A DNA stretch of 64,000 nucleotides from Aureobasidium sp. EXF-3400 (Eukaryota > Ascomycota > Dothideomycetes > Dothideales > Saccotheciaceae): the NCBI GenBank assembly GCA_024195585.1, contig SWBL01000087.1:91915-155914 (forward strand). Direction: 5' to 3'. The notes beneath the pieces are model-generated. The model saw only the letters and a program-made list of their open reading frames with translations. It did not search any database and had not been told where the DNA came from. The position numbers were made by a program, and so were the translations under genes. Shown piece by piece: positions 9,515 to 20,576 of the stretch (its first letter is position 1; each line of letters opens with the position of its first letter).

Positions 9515-10428
9515 CTAAGGCTGCTTGCTGGCAGCAGCACCACCGGCGTCTTGCACGCTCTTGACGTCCTCGGCAGACTCCTTGGTCTGACCAAGAGGCA
9601 GCTCCTTCTCGCGGCTCTCGGCGTCCTGACCGCTGAGCAGAGTAACGACGGGAGCGTTGAGCTTGTCTCTTCCGTGCAAGAACTCGAGCTCCATGAGGAA
9701 GAGGTAGCCCATGATGTCACCACCAATCTTCTTGACGAGGTTTCCAGCAGCCATTGCGGAGCCACCTGTAATCGTGTTAGCTTGTAATCAAGGTGCAGAA
9801 GTTGCGAGCAGAAGAACATACCAGTGGCCATGATGTCGTCAACGACAAGGACAGTCTGGCCCTTGGCGATGGCATCGCTCTGGATCTGGAAGAAGTCGGT
9901 ACCGTACTCCTTCTCGTAGCCCTCAGTCTCGAGCTTGCCGGGAAGCTTGCCCTGCTTTCTGACGGGAACGAAACCAGCATCAAGACGAAGAGCGAGCGAA
10001 GGACCAAACAAGAAACCGCGCGACTCGAGACCGACAATGACGTCGGGGGTCTTGTCGAACTTTGCGCGAACCTCGAGCTCGAGGGCCTTGACAAGGTCTG
10101 CGTGGAGCTTTGGCGAGGAGAAGATGGGCATAATGTCCTCGAAGAGAATGCCCTTGGAGGGGAAGTCGGGGTATTGTCGCAGAGCATTTCTCAGTCTTAC
10201 TTTAAGGTCGGAGAGTTCGGCGGAACCGGAGGAAGAGGAGGAGGGCTCGCTTCCTTTGGCGCCATGAGGGTTCAGCTTGGGGTGAGATGCCGTGGTGGTG
10301 GGGTCAGGCTTGGTCGATGGAGGATGCGAAGCAGTAGATGCGCGGTCGACGTTCTGAGTGCTGGGGCCCTGATTTTCAGGGTGGCCGTGAGGCGGGTGTG
10401 AGTCGAAGGAGACGGGCTTTGCTGACAT
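9515..10428 (-). CDS. APT1: Adenine phosphoribosyltransferase with N-terminal extension
   Basis: Two exons (9822-10428, 9515-9765) give 285 aa. The enzyme makes AMP from adenine and PRPP in purine salvage. Family landmarks are YPDFPSKGILFEDIMP (about 86-101), ESRGFLFG (135-142), RKQGKLPG (157-164) and the PRPP-binding loop VLVVDDIMATGG (193-204). The intron splits that loop after ATG (codon phase 1). APRT is usually about 180-190 aa. Here about 70 residues rich in Ser, Pro and His precede the catalytic domain, and the C-terminus is also extended. The start is MSAKPVSF at 10426-10428; the longer upstream frame contains no family sequence. The extension could be regulatory or disordered filler. 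Acceptor TACAG ends at 9766. Confidence 0.93.
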
Positions 10429-11834
10429 GGTGGGCGAGGGGGAGAGAGCAGTTAAAAAGGACTTGCTACACGCGGCGGTGAGTAAGAGTGGGAAAAGTCG
10501 TGATAGAGCAATTGAACGATTATGCACGCACCATGCCCTCCAAAATTTCATGCACGCTCCCGCCCGCCTTCCCGCAACCTCCCCCGAAGCCTCCAGCTTT
10601 AGCCGCCCACAAAACATCATGACAGTCACAGCCCCCCCGACGAATCGTTCCTCTGTTCCTCGAGCTGTTGCGACTTGTTCAATGCTTGACGATACTCCTT
10701 CTTGCACCATCTGCACCTTCTGGAGATGTGCCTTCGGGCTTTGATTCTCCACCACTCAACGTGGCTTGCAGTAGTCGTCAACCCCTCCATCATCCATGTG
10801 AATCCTCACTCCACTCCGACTCGCTCGTCGCATGCGTTAGACATCTTCAACAATCCCGCCCAACAAGTGCGACCTGCCGACATGGCTACGACTAATCTAC
10901 CTTGTCCGCCCAGCCACTCACGCATCCAGGCATATCGTCTCACTCGACTATCGGGAGATATGTGATATTGTTCATTTCTCGTTCTCGTCCGCTTCCCATC
11001 ATCTCGGTTATCATCATTTCTCTGCCTTGCAGATCATTGCTTTGTTGCTGCACTTTCTCATCACAATATTTGGTCTCGTTCTCGTACCAATTTGCCTCGA
11101 TCAGGGGTACATTTTTGTAGAATATTTGTGATGAGTCTCTCATGATACTGCTTTGTTGTTGTATGATTGGTTGCACGTGTGACCCCACTGTCTGTGATAC
11201 TGCTGCTGCAACCATCACGAGTCGCATATCTCTCGTATCTCCCATCTTTTTGTCGACCCGGTACCCTAACTACATGAACCCCGACCACCACAAAGTCCCC
11301 TCCGTGTAGAAGACTTGCACGTTCAGTGTACGTCCCATCAAGTATGTGATACGGACAGCAATCCGATGAGACGAATTGAGATCTGTCCAGCGCATCGAAA
11401 AGACGATCCCGATCATCACGATCCTCGGTTCTGGAACCCTTGCCGTGTTTCCTGGTGCGCATTTGAAGTCTGGCTCTGCGTAAAAAGTATTCTCGCACTG
11501 CTGTTGTACAATTCGTAGATGACAGCGAAGCCATTCGTCAAAGTCGTTACTAGTATTCATGTCCAAATCAAACGCACCAAGGTACTGTTTGAACTGATGC
11601 TCTAACACGGAGATAGCAAAAAGCGTGGGAAGAATAACAAATTTCGGGCATTATCTAAAGTAACCATAAGACATGGTATGTACAGGAAGTCTAAAATTGC
11701 TGAAAAGGCAAAAATTCACCAGTGCGCCTGATGAGTGAAAATGCTTATCACGAAAAACGCCATGGCTATGCATAAGACAAAAAGACAAACGAAACTCGAG
11801 ATAGGAAAAGATAGCAAGGTAAAATCATCCATCC
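10429..11834. other. Long intergenic region with one ambiguous minus-strand frame
   Basis: It holds the APRT promoter (CT-rich) and the 3' side of the rhodopsin-domain gene. The only coding-like stretch is on the minus strand at about 11270-11557 and is listed separately. Otherwise nothing is recognised. Confidence 0.5.
11270..11557 (-). other. Possible small ORF or gene relic, unknown
   Basis: A minus-strand frame with its first ATG at MNTSNDFDEWLRC encodes about 96 aa and stays open upstream for more than 30 codons. Residue usage looks protein-like, but no domain, partner exon or start context was found. It may be a relic or chance. Confidence 0.25.
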
Positions 11835-14000
11835 TTACTCATCCTTCTTCGACGCAGCTTGAGAGGAATCAATCCTCTCGCGTGATGCTAGATCTGCGAA
11901 CCCGCCATCAAAGACGGGGCTGAATTTGATACAATCTCCCTGGTCTCTGAGAACTAATGTCTGTGTTGGAGCCACAGATAACGGACTCAGAGGCATCTCT
12001 TCGACCTCAAGTCTCTTCGCAGCCGTCTCAGCAGTGCTTCTGAACTGGCCAGAGCTCATGACGTGGAAGAACATCTGGCTGTTGCGGAACTCTTCTGGGT
12101 ACGCGGGTGGACAGAGGAAAGCAGAGGTGGCAGAATTGGCCGAAGGAGCCATGCTGGGTCGTCGTCGTACTTCGCCAGCACCGACACGTTGTAAAGTCTG
12201 TGCCGTCGCTGTGGTGGCTTCGCTGAAGTCTACCGACTGGAAGCGAGTATGTGCGAGAGTTGCACGGCGAGACACCGGAAAGTCGACGTCTTGATCTTCG
12301 GGGATGGATGTTATTGTCCCCCGACGATCAGAGTATTTGCTGGCGGCAAGGGCTTCAGGGTCGCGACAACGAATGAGACTGAAAAAGTCAAAGTCGCTTC
12401 CTGTGGCTGAAGGTAGAAAAGTCGGTGATGGAGTTGCGAGGAGGCCGCAAATTCTGGGTACGGAGAGGGAGCTACGGGGTGTATTGGATCTGGTCATTGT
12501 TGCAGGAGAGTTGACACCGGATGTTGAAGCAGCAGAAAATCTGCTGTTTGGCAGTTGGACCTCGCTTCCTGTGCTTTGAGATAGTGTCTCCGGATCTCTT
12601 CCTTTGACCAAATCAAGGAAACCGAAATCGACCGCCGATGGTAGGTAAGTTGGTGAAGGTGAAGTGAGGACTCCGCCCATGCATGGCAACTCCAATGAGG
12701 TCCTTCGACTTAATGCTACTGTATCCAGAGGCGCCGGTCTGTGTTTTCTCTTGAACTTTTGAGGCGGGGTGACGACTGGGGTCGTTGACAGCGGTGTCGG
12801 GGCGTCATTGTCATCCATTTCCACTGTGAATATCCTCAGTTGCTCAGCCGCGACTGGCACAGGGGGCATCTCGTAGTCGCTGACGCTGCATATTTCGATA
12901 TGCGGAAAGTTCTGAGTGTTGAGAGAGTTAAACTGCTGTACAGTCTTTTCGTCGAATTTGGGAGAGTGAGGTATAGGTGATCCATGGTGCAACGACTTTG
13001 CGATGGCTGCAGACGTAGCAAATGTAGACTTTGCCTTGTCGAGGAAGGACGCAATAAGAGGCCTCAAGCTGACTAAACATGCTGCGATGGTGCCGACATA
13101 TACTTCGAGTGCTCCCCAGACGAAATAGCTGTTGTAATAGAGACGATCGCGATTCTCGAAGTAATGCCAGAGATGATAGGATTTGATGGCACCGCATATC
13201 ACAGCCGCAAGTCCCATACCAAAAGCGAGAAGCAGGCAGATCTTGGTGCGAATGTTGAGTTGCATTCCAGAGATGATAGGAACAGGAATCAGAGCCAAGA
13301 AAGCATCTGTAAGCATTCCGAGAACTGTAGCATGTCAGCTTGTGCGGTGTAGAATCGCATGTTGATACGTACTACTGTAAGCCATGGCCAGGCCTCGGAA
13401 GGTCTCAAGAGATATACATTTCCCGTTGCTGCCATTCCAAGCACTTGTGACGGGGAAACAGCTGAAGAGAAGGGTGAAAAAGGAGACGGTTGTATATACA
13501 GTCATGAAGCCTGTCTGAAGTCAGCAACTCCGTCTCTGCACAAATATAGATATCCTTCAGGACTTACACATGACCGTGAAAAGCGCTCTCCTGAAAAGTC
13601 TGCCGTTGCTGAGTCGGAGTAGGAAGATCGCAAACGCAATCTTCATTCCGTGCAATGCCCACACCATAATCAATCCATGTGCAAACTGCCATCTGCTGTA
13701 CATGTCGAGCATTTCCGGGGTGACTGCTTGCCAGTGCCTTCCAAGAGCCCAGTGTGCTTCTCCGACGAAGCAACCCCAGATAACGACACCAAGTATCATT
13801 GTTATAACCGCAAAGAAATCGTCCCAGCCTAGGTATTTGACCATGACAAGTCGTGTGTATACTCGCGTGGCCACCACAATGACCGCCAGAAAACACCAGG
13901 ATCCTGTGATTGCAAGTATTGACCAGGCATTGTTGTCTTGTGAGGTCATATTATCCATGATGTCTCTCCGAGATAGTGTCGTTAGATGTATCGCTGGCAT
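11835..14000 (-). CDS. Fungal rhodopsin-domain (PTH11-like) membrane protein with long cytosolic tail
   Basis: Three exons (13568-14000, 13373-13510, 11835-13324) give 686 aa. The seven-helix module covers about residues 20-300. It shows WSILAITGSWCFLAVIVVATRVYTR, DDFFAVITMILGVVIWG, AFAIFLLRLSNGR, YTTVSFFTLLFSCFPVTSAW and AMAYSILGMLTDAFLALIPVPI, the pattern of the fungal integral membrane rhodopsin domain. Members are thought to act as receptors or structural membrane proteins; ligands are unknown. About 390 hydrophilic residues follow, rich in Ser, Thr and Pro, with two similar segments (MGGVLTSPSPTYLPSAVDF and CGLLATPSPTFLPSATGSDF). Each segment is followed by a ROR-like RDPE motif, which suggests an internal tail duplication. 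Splice joins restore continuous helices. Two more family members lie at 58.6-61.9 kb. Confidence 0.88.
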
Positions 14001-15752
14001 TTTGTGTTTTGTTCGACCTTAGGTCGTAGATCGATGGTTGTGATCAGAATCTATAGATGTTTGTTTCCTTTAGCAGATCTATAGCCTCAGATGCTGATTC
14101 TGCATCCAAGTTCAGAATTGCACGTTGGTAGATTGATTCAAGCTCCAGGCCTTGTCGTCAAAGTGAATCGCCGGATGGTTTGTTGTGACGTTGGGTCGTC
14201 TTGTTATTGTCCAGGCGAAGATAGTCAAAAGTTGAGAACAAAAGACCAGAAAGTCACCATGTGGAGCGGATCAGCGTGTACAAGTATGAAAGCAGAAAAA
14301 CGAAGATGTCAACGGTCTTCTACATTTGTCCCCACCTCACCGTCTGGGCGCTACAAGCTTACATCAATTGTTTCAGATGAGCCGGAGCAAGCAGCTGAGA
14401 GGGATGAGGGGTGCACACATTCATCTTGACTTTGTGGCGTTCGCCAGTCTACATGGCGGTTGACAAGCCTTTTTTATAGTCTGCTAGACAGTCAAAGCAA
14501 AACCACAATACGGAACTTACAATTCCGCGAGCAGAAAACCATCTGTATCCTGTCTGCCAAATATGAGATGTCCGCTTCTCGTGATGCAATGAAGACTTGG
14601 CCCGGGTGTATGACGATGATGGATCTGAGCTTGAATATGCTCTGATCCTGCCATCGAAGATTTGAAAACATTGTGGGGCTTCTAGATGAGTTTGACTGAG
14701 AAGGGTATGCAGGCAGTTACGACCGACTCGGTCTTGCCCGCAACGTTGCACCGGGTGGGGAACGTGGTTTCTTGGAAAGGTGTTTCAATGGTATGCTTGA
14801 AGCCTCGTATGGTTGATGATATAGAGTGAGAGACAATCCTAGAACAGTTCACATCGACACTAAAGTCAGTATACGAGAAGACATCTCTCACGGAGACGTA
14901 TGCGAGCATTCTCATTTCTGAACAGCAGTGGATAGAATATCGATAGACAACCGTTGTGGCCGTTCACAACCGCTTTCGCATGGCGTCAATCCTGTACTCG
15001 CCTTCCAACCTCAAAATGTACAGGGAACCCCAGAGGTCATTCCAGAATTGGTAGTCCAGGTGAGACACGTTCGAAAAGGATTGTTTGTTGTCACCGACGA
15101 GATGATGAAGGACGAAGTCCGAGATGATGCGTCGAAGGACGTTTGTCCTTGGCTTTCCCTCTCCACCATTTTCGCCGGGACTCCCGATCTGGACCCTGAA
15201 TTGCGTGGTTTCTCTCATGCTCACCGAGACATCTCATCTCACCATTTCCATCTGCCAATCACTCGGCGCCCTTCCAGAAGTTTTTTTGATCAAGCTAGAA
15301 GGAAACAATCGAGCTGATGTCTCTTGTACCACAGCTGAAGGTAGATTCCGGGTCTTAGCAATGTCGATCCATAAAAACGTGTCGGTCAGGAACAACTGCT
15401 TTTGTCTCACCCTGCCCATGAACTCCTACAGCCTTGTGATCTGCAGATAAGTAATCGTCGGAAGTGCCTATACCGAGCTAACCTAAAGCTTCACCATCGC
15501 TAAGAGCCGACCGTTGTTGCAAGAGCGAGAAAGTATAGAAGTGACAATGACATTTCTGAGGCATGTACTTGCGTGTTCACACCTTGCTGGCCTCAACTCT
15601 GATTCCTGTTTCTAAATACCTCGATGGACGCTTACAGTATCGGTCAACAGATGTGAAACCCTTATAAGTGGTAAGAGCAAGGTCAGTCTATATACTATTA
15701 CTCTGAAGCTTGATTGATAGCTTGAGTGTACGTATGCCTATGGACGTCTGTC
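14001..15752. other. Long intergenic region, possible relic on the minus strand
   Basis: This 1.75-kb stretch has no confident gene. A minus-strand frame at 14964-15224 (HHLVGDNKQSFSNVSHLDYQ) and another at 15234-15419, separated by one TGA, look partly protein-like. They could be a decayed gene, but no family is recognised. Confidence 0.4.
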
Positions 15753-16819
15753 TCAATCGTGAGAGACAGTAGGATCCCACGTGCACGGCTCGTATGCCTT
15801 GATGTTCAACGTCTGCATATCTTCCTCGGATAGTTCGAAGTCGTAGATGTCTCTGTTCTCCTCGATACGAGAAAGCGTAACCGACTTTGGCAGGATAACA
15901 AAGTTCTGTCATGTCTTGTTAGCGAGGTGGAAGCACGTAACGTGACATGTCTCTAGATATACCTTTTGCAGACCCCAGCGAAGCAAGATTTGCGAGGTTG
16001 TCTTGTTGTGCTTCTTCGCTAGGGGTGTAAGAAGAGGATCATCAATCTTGGTTGCGCGAACCAGAGGGCTGTATGCCTGTGGACGTTAGTTCCGTTCATT
16101 GAGCAAACCGAGCAATCAGGGAGGAGAAGTACCTCCATGATGACACCTCTCTTTGTGCACCATTCGACAATATCATCTCTAGCCAACCAAGGATGCAACT
16201 CGACCTGATTGACACTCAACACACCACCCTTGCCTTTTCCCTCCTTCTCCTCGATCTGCTTGATCCACTCCTCGAGCTCTTCAAGATGATGGACACCATA
16301 GTTGCTCACACCGATACTCCTCACCTTTCCGGCCTCCACAGCCTCGACTAAAGCCTTCCAGGCACCCAGTCTATTCTCTTTACCTCCATAGGGTGCATGC
16401 AAGAGATATAAATCGATATAGTCAAGTCCAGTCAGCCGCAGCGACTCATCAACAACAGCTTTAGCAGCATCATAGTTGATGGCCTTAGGAGGCACTTTCG
16501 AAGTAAAGAACAGCTCTGAGCGGGGCAGATTGCCTTTAAGCAGACCTGCTGCTGTGGGTGCCTCATTGCGATATGCGGCTGCTGAGTCGGCATGACGGTA
16601 GCCGCTCTTGACAGCGTGCGCAGTAACTTCTTCGGCAATGTCCATAGGTGTTTGGTAGACTCCGTACCCGAGGAGCGGAATCTCATAACCTGAGTTCAGG
16701 CGAACGGTTGAGTTGATGCTTAGCTTTGTCATGGTGGACGTTGACGACGTGAAGCCTCGTGCTGGGATGGTAAAGTGGTTCGAGAGTTGACTGATTCTGG
16801 TCTTTGCGCTGGTGAACAT
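15753..16819 (-). CDS. Aldo-keto reductase, probable organellar form
   Basis: Three exons (16133-16819, 15963-16076, 15753-15905) give 317 aa, an NADPH-dependent carbonyl reductase of the AKR barrel family. The catalytic tetrad is visible: Asp and Tyr in YRHADSAAAYRNE, Lys in TSKVPPK and His in LYLLHAP. GVSNYGVHHLEEL and NQVELHPW are standard AKR signatures. The C-terminal part LPKSVTLSRIEEN binds NADP phosphate. The chosen start gives MFTSAKTRISQLSNHF, which resembles a mitochondrial presequence. An internal start MTKLSINSTVRLN (16732) would give the ordinary cytosolic length, and a further in-frame Met exists at 16900. The substrate cannot be told from sequence. Confidence 0.9.
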
Positions 16820-17242
16820 GTTTTGACTTTGATGGTTAGGACAAGGTGGTATATCGGCAGTTAGAGATACGAGAGCAAATGCTACTTGTACGTACGTCAT
16901 GTTATTTCCGCCAAAGGTGGGGAACTGTATCCACGAAAGGCGTTGGCTCCAAAATTGGCATCTTTATCTTTCAACCTGTTTAACTAGAGTAATTGGCTGT
17001 CTTTTTCGATATTGCATAAGCGGTGGTTCTCGTCACGCAGCAGGGATATCCAGTCCAGAGCACGTTCCTTGATGGAGCATAGATTGCAATTATCCTATCA
17101 ATCAAGTCCTCAAACGGACCTCCAAGATATGCTCCAGAACGGACGTCGAAGTGTCCATGCAAACCTATCCAACTGCCTGTCCCAATAGTCTGTGATAACG
17201 AGATTTCGAAAAACCAAGCATCCTTACCAGGTAACCTGGACC
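16820..17242. other. Intergenic, no gene seen
   Basis: AKR promoter region and the 3' flank of the MYND gene. Nothing recognised. Confidence 0.6.
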
Positions 17243-17663
17243 TTAGGTATCAAACTGCCACTTCTGCAATCCACCCTTATGACCCTCCTTGGGTGCCGAG
17301 GTCCTCACTGCGGGCTTAAAAACAGCAGTCTTGGAGTACTCCTGAGCCAGTTTTGCGCATTCCTTCTTGTGGACTTTGTAGTGTGCTTTTGTGCAATCTC
17401 GCGAGCAGTAGAAGACAGATTTGCAGGTGCTGCAGGCCTTAAGTGGTTTCTCCTCCGGGTCTTCTTCTGGCTTTTTGCACTGCGCGCAGAATTTGACTGC
17501 TGATTGTTGTGATTCTGTAAATTGTTAGGGTAGGTCTTCATGAACATGTGTGGTGGATGTGTCTGGGATTTTGAGAAATTTTCTATTACTTACCTGATGT
17601 GGTGGGTTGGGCGCTCGATGAGCTGCTTGCCTCCGGTTGCTCTTGAGGCTGCTGTGCAGACAT
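17243..17663 (-). CDS. Small MYND-type zinc-finger protein
   Basis: Two exons (17594-17663, 17243-17514) give 113 aa. The MYND finger covers about residues 30-75: CAQC, CSTC, YCSRDC and HYKVHKKEC provide the C2-C2-C2-HC zinc ligands. A Gln/Ser-rich N-terminus (MSAQQPQEQPEASSSSS) and a short basic C-terminus complete the protein. MYND fingers bind proline-rich peptides in partner proteins. No enzymatic domain is attached, so an adaptor role is likely, but the target is unknown. The join GAA (Glu) across the intron is phase 1; the donor is GTAAGT and the acceptor TTTACAG. Confidence 0.88.
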
Positions 17664-18353
17664 TTTGATGGTGTGTCTGCTTGGCCTTCGAGAGTTGATC
17701 AGACTGTATAGCGATGTGATATGCTGGTGGTGAAATGGATGGTTTCGTTAGACAAGAGTTAGGTGCTGATAGAGAACAGTGAGAAAGTCGTGCGGAACGG
17801 CAGGTTGATGTCTGTCCGATGTCGTTGGCAACGCTTTGGTTCACTCTTACTAAAAGTGAGTTGTATGGAAACTATGTAGGTACCTGAGAGCCTTGAAGTT
17901 CTGGACCGTTCGAGTCCGTCAACGCCGTCTTGAAAGAAATTCATCTGCTAGCGCTATACTGTTTCCTCAGTGCTCGAGTCGTTCGCTGCAGTCAGTCGGA
18001 ATGAAGCCTAAGTTTCTCGTGCGCTGCCTGCTATCAGGTATCCCGAAACTGTGAACTGAGGACGAGGTTTTCTCAAAATACAAATCGCTTTCACTCTTCC
18101 ACTCGAGTGATGGCTGAGTTGCTGCATACTGTCAGATGCACACTGCAGTGATTGATTGAGTTTCGGATCGGCTGAGTATTGATTACAGACGGTCGGTCGT
18201 CTTGGCATTCGGTCACTAGCGTAAGCGCGGAGAAGTGGCTCGATTGGAGGTAATTGGCGCGTCCGTTCAGTCCTTCGTCTTTCTTTACACTCTTTACGGT
18301 ACATATCGTGTAATTCAGCGGTTGGCTTTTCAATTGCATAAGCTGGAACCATC
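17664..18353. other. Divergent intergenic region, no gene seen
   Basis: Shared upstream region of the MYND gene (minus) and the zinc-finger gene (plus). Short frames only. Confidence 0.55.
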
Positions 18354-18356
18354 ATG
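18354..18356 (+). other. Three-nucleotide coding exon (start codon only)
   Basis: ATG is immediately followed by donor GTAGGC. The acceptor CCACAG ends at 18414. Reading through instead reaches a stop after about 38 codons. Confidence 0.6.
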
Positions 18357-19869
18357 GTAGGCCGATCCGCGATCGCGACACTCGACCTCTTGACACATCT
18401 GACTTCGACCACAGGGCAGAAACGCAAATGCCATCATCCAGCGAGCCTTCGTCGAGTTTCAAGAGGATGACAATCCCACAAAGGTACTGTGCCGCTACCA
18501 ACAGAGCGTGTCGCTGGCCCGTCGCTGACGCGGTGCTATACAGTGCAATAAAGTCCGCTGCACCTACTGCGGGTTTGTTCGCGCAAAGAACACGACCCGT
18601 CAGGTCGAGCATCTGCAAGAGTGTCAACAATACTTGAACTCCCCTGACTACGTCGAGTCGCTCAACGAAGCCGAAGCCTCGCAGCAGCAGGACGAGGGCA
18701 ATACTAGTATCATGTCTGGCATCAACAATTCACCACTACAAGCCACGCCCACTTCGGCTCAGAGAAACCAGTTCTTGATGGGGAACAGACCCAACCCAAA
18801 TCTCCAGGTCAATCGTCGTGGACCCAACAAGCGCACACGCGACGGTCAGATCAAGAATGGCCAGCGTGCTATGCCCACACCCATTGCTCCCAACCCACCC
18901 GCTCAGAGTCCAAGTCTCGCCGCATATCTCTTGACTCAGAACACCAACTCTTTCACAGCTGCCACACAGACCTCATTCCTCTCACATGCTGGTTGCGGCA
19001 CTCTCAGTGCTGGCGCAATGAGCCAATGGCTGGCACAAGACTCACACATCTCGCGTGGATATATTGCCTTTGTGGGACAGCTCATTGGCAAGATCCGCCT
19101 ACCTATCGTCGCGAACTCGCAATCACACCCTCTTTATCGAGCTATGGACTTGCTAATTAGTGCTCTGAACAATGTTCGCAGAGAGATGAGCTTCTTCGAA
19201 ATCACCGCTACCAAGTACAACCTACAGGTGCCAAAGGAAGAGCCTAATCCAATCACAAGAAGCTTCCTCGACCTGTTCGTGTCGGCAAGTTCGCCTGCTG
19301 CAAGTCTGCTCGAGGGCGCCGTCGTGCTGTGGGCCACCGAACACTGTTATCGCGCATCATGGGCATACGCTTCTAGCTTCTCGTCAAGTCTCAACCAACC
19401 TATCCTGCCGTACTCCTCCAACGGAGATTCGCATAATGCTGCCCTGCACCAATCATTAATTCCAAATTGGACATCGGCTGCTTTCGCAAAGTTTGTAGAT
19501 GCATGCAAGGCTGTTGTTGATGAGCTTGCTAATGCCGAAACTTCACCCAACGGTCGTGAGCAGATGTCTCGCTGTCTCAGTGCGTTCAACCAAGTTCTGT
19601 GGCTCTGGGAACGCACCTGGCCTTCGGTCGATGGAATGGGTGAGGAAAATGAGAGTGCAAGTGCAGAACGCTTCAACAGCAATGGCATGAGACCTCGTAG
19701 CTCAACTGGTGGTGGTCAGCCAGGGGGAGTGCCTGATCGTGATTCACACACCGGCGATGACGACGATGTTGTCGAGATCAGAAGAGAAAGCGCCATTGGT
19801 GCCAACTCGTACGTCAGTCCATATGGAGCTGACGGTCTCCGAGCAGTCGAAGCTGCCAACAACGCTTGA
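18354..19869 (+). CDS. BED-like zinc-finger protein with ATG-only first coding exon
   Basis: Exons 18354-18356 (ATG alone), 18415-18483 and 18544-19869 give 465 aa. After splicing the start reads MGRNANAIIQRAFVEF. This matches the MGR…N..I… opening typical of many fungal zinc-finger regulators and is the reason for the 3-nt exon. The finger follows at once: CTYC with HLQEC further on gives a C2HC arrangement of BED type. The middle of the protein has hydrophobic helices (about 105-290), including segments such as SRGYIAFVGQLIGKIRLP. The tail is Ser/Gly-rich and acidic. A DNA-binding regulatory role is inferred from the finger. Intron 1 has a CTGAC branch site and intron 2 ends CTATACAG. Confidence 0.8.
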
Positions 19870-20194
19870 GAGTGCTGGCAATCCCTTTTTTTCTTCTTTG
19901 GTTTCCAGTTCGGGTCTTCTGGGCTGTTCGGCGTTAGGGTTGCTTTCAGCATGGTGCCATGGCGAACACGATCGGAACAAAATGAGTTTTCTTAGCATAG
20001 CAAACATGTCTCAATTTGCCGTACAATAGGCTCGTCTGCTGTCTTCCAGTTCGTAGACCCATTGTGTTTCTCAACATGTCTCTCCATAATATTGTCCCGT
20101 AATGCGCCCGGTATGCTCCTTCTCTTTGACCCTAAACGCCAACGCTATGCATAACCAAAATCGTTCACCGACTCCTTTCTTGAGCACGTGGTGT
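19870..20194. other. Intergenic between convergent genes, no gene seen
   Basis: T-rich 3' flank of the zinc-finger gene and the 3' flank of the C19orf53-like gene. Confidence 0.6.
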
Positions 20195-20576
20195 TTATTT
20201 CTTGTTGAAGGCCTTGTTCTTGGCCTTCTCGAGTCTGTCCTTCTTGCCGCCCTTGAGCATCTCAAGGTGACCAGCTTTCTCGGCGAGAGAGCGCTCGGTC
20301 AAGGTGATCAAGCCGGCGGAGTGCTTCTACTCGGGGGTCAGCTGTCTGTTCGGCCTTGCGCATACCACTCCAGCTTTTGCGAACCTTCTTCATGTTGGCC
20401 TGTTTCAACAAAGCGGCCTTCTTGGGCTTGATGACTCTGTTGCCCATCTGAGGACCAGTAGGCCTTGCGCCCCTACGCACGAAAAAGTCAGTTGCAAACT
20501 CCTGCGCGAGCGTACTTGGGAAGACTGACTTCTTAGGCTCGGTCTTGACCTTTTGCTTGACGGTTCCTTGGGCCAT
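20195..20576 (-). CDS. Small basic C19orf53/LYDG10-like (UPF0390) protein
   Basis: Two exons (20385-20576, 20195-20326) give 107 aa. MAQGTVKQK at the N-terminus, [18 protein letters not shown] in the middle, and [20 protein letters not shown] at the end match the short lysine-rich eukaryotic family named after Leydig cell tumor 10 kDa protein. Members are thought to be nuclear or nucleolar; the molecular role is unknown. The donor is GTTCGC, not the usual GTRAGT, and the acceptor is GAGTAG. Residues 17-33 ([11 protein letters not shown]…) look like an insertion. An intron there would begin at GTACGC, but no acceptor keeps the frame, so it was left coding. Confidence 0.8.

Noticed and set aside
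9793..10401. 200-codon plus-strand frame opposite APRT
   Set aside because: It is the antisense of the APRT coding exon. Its Glu/Leu-rich product comes from complementing APRT codons, and it has no domain.
20470..20512. 43-nt GTACGC…GTAG intron in the C19orf53-like gene
   Set aside because: Removing it shifts the frame and loses the conserved RGARPTGPQ and KPKKAAL sequence.
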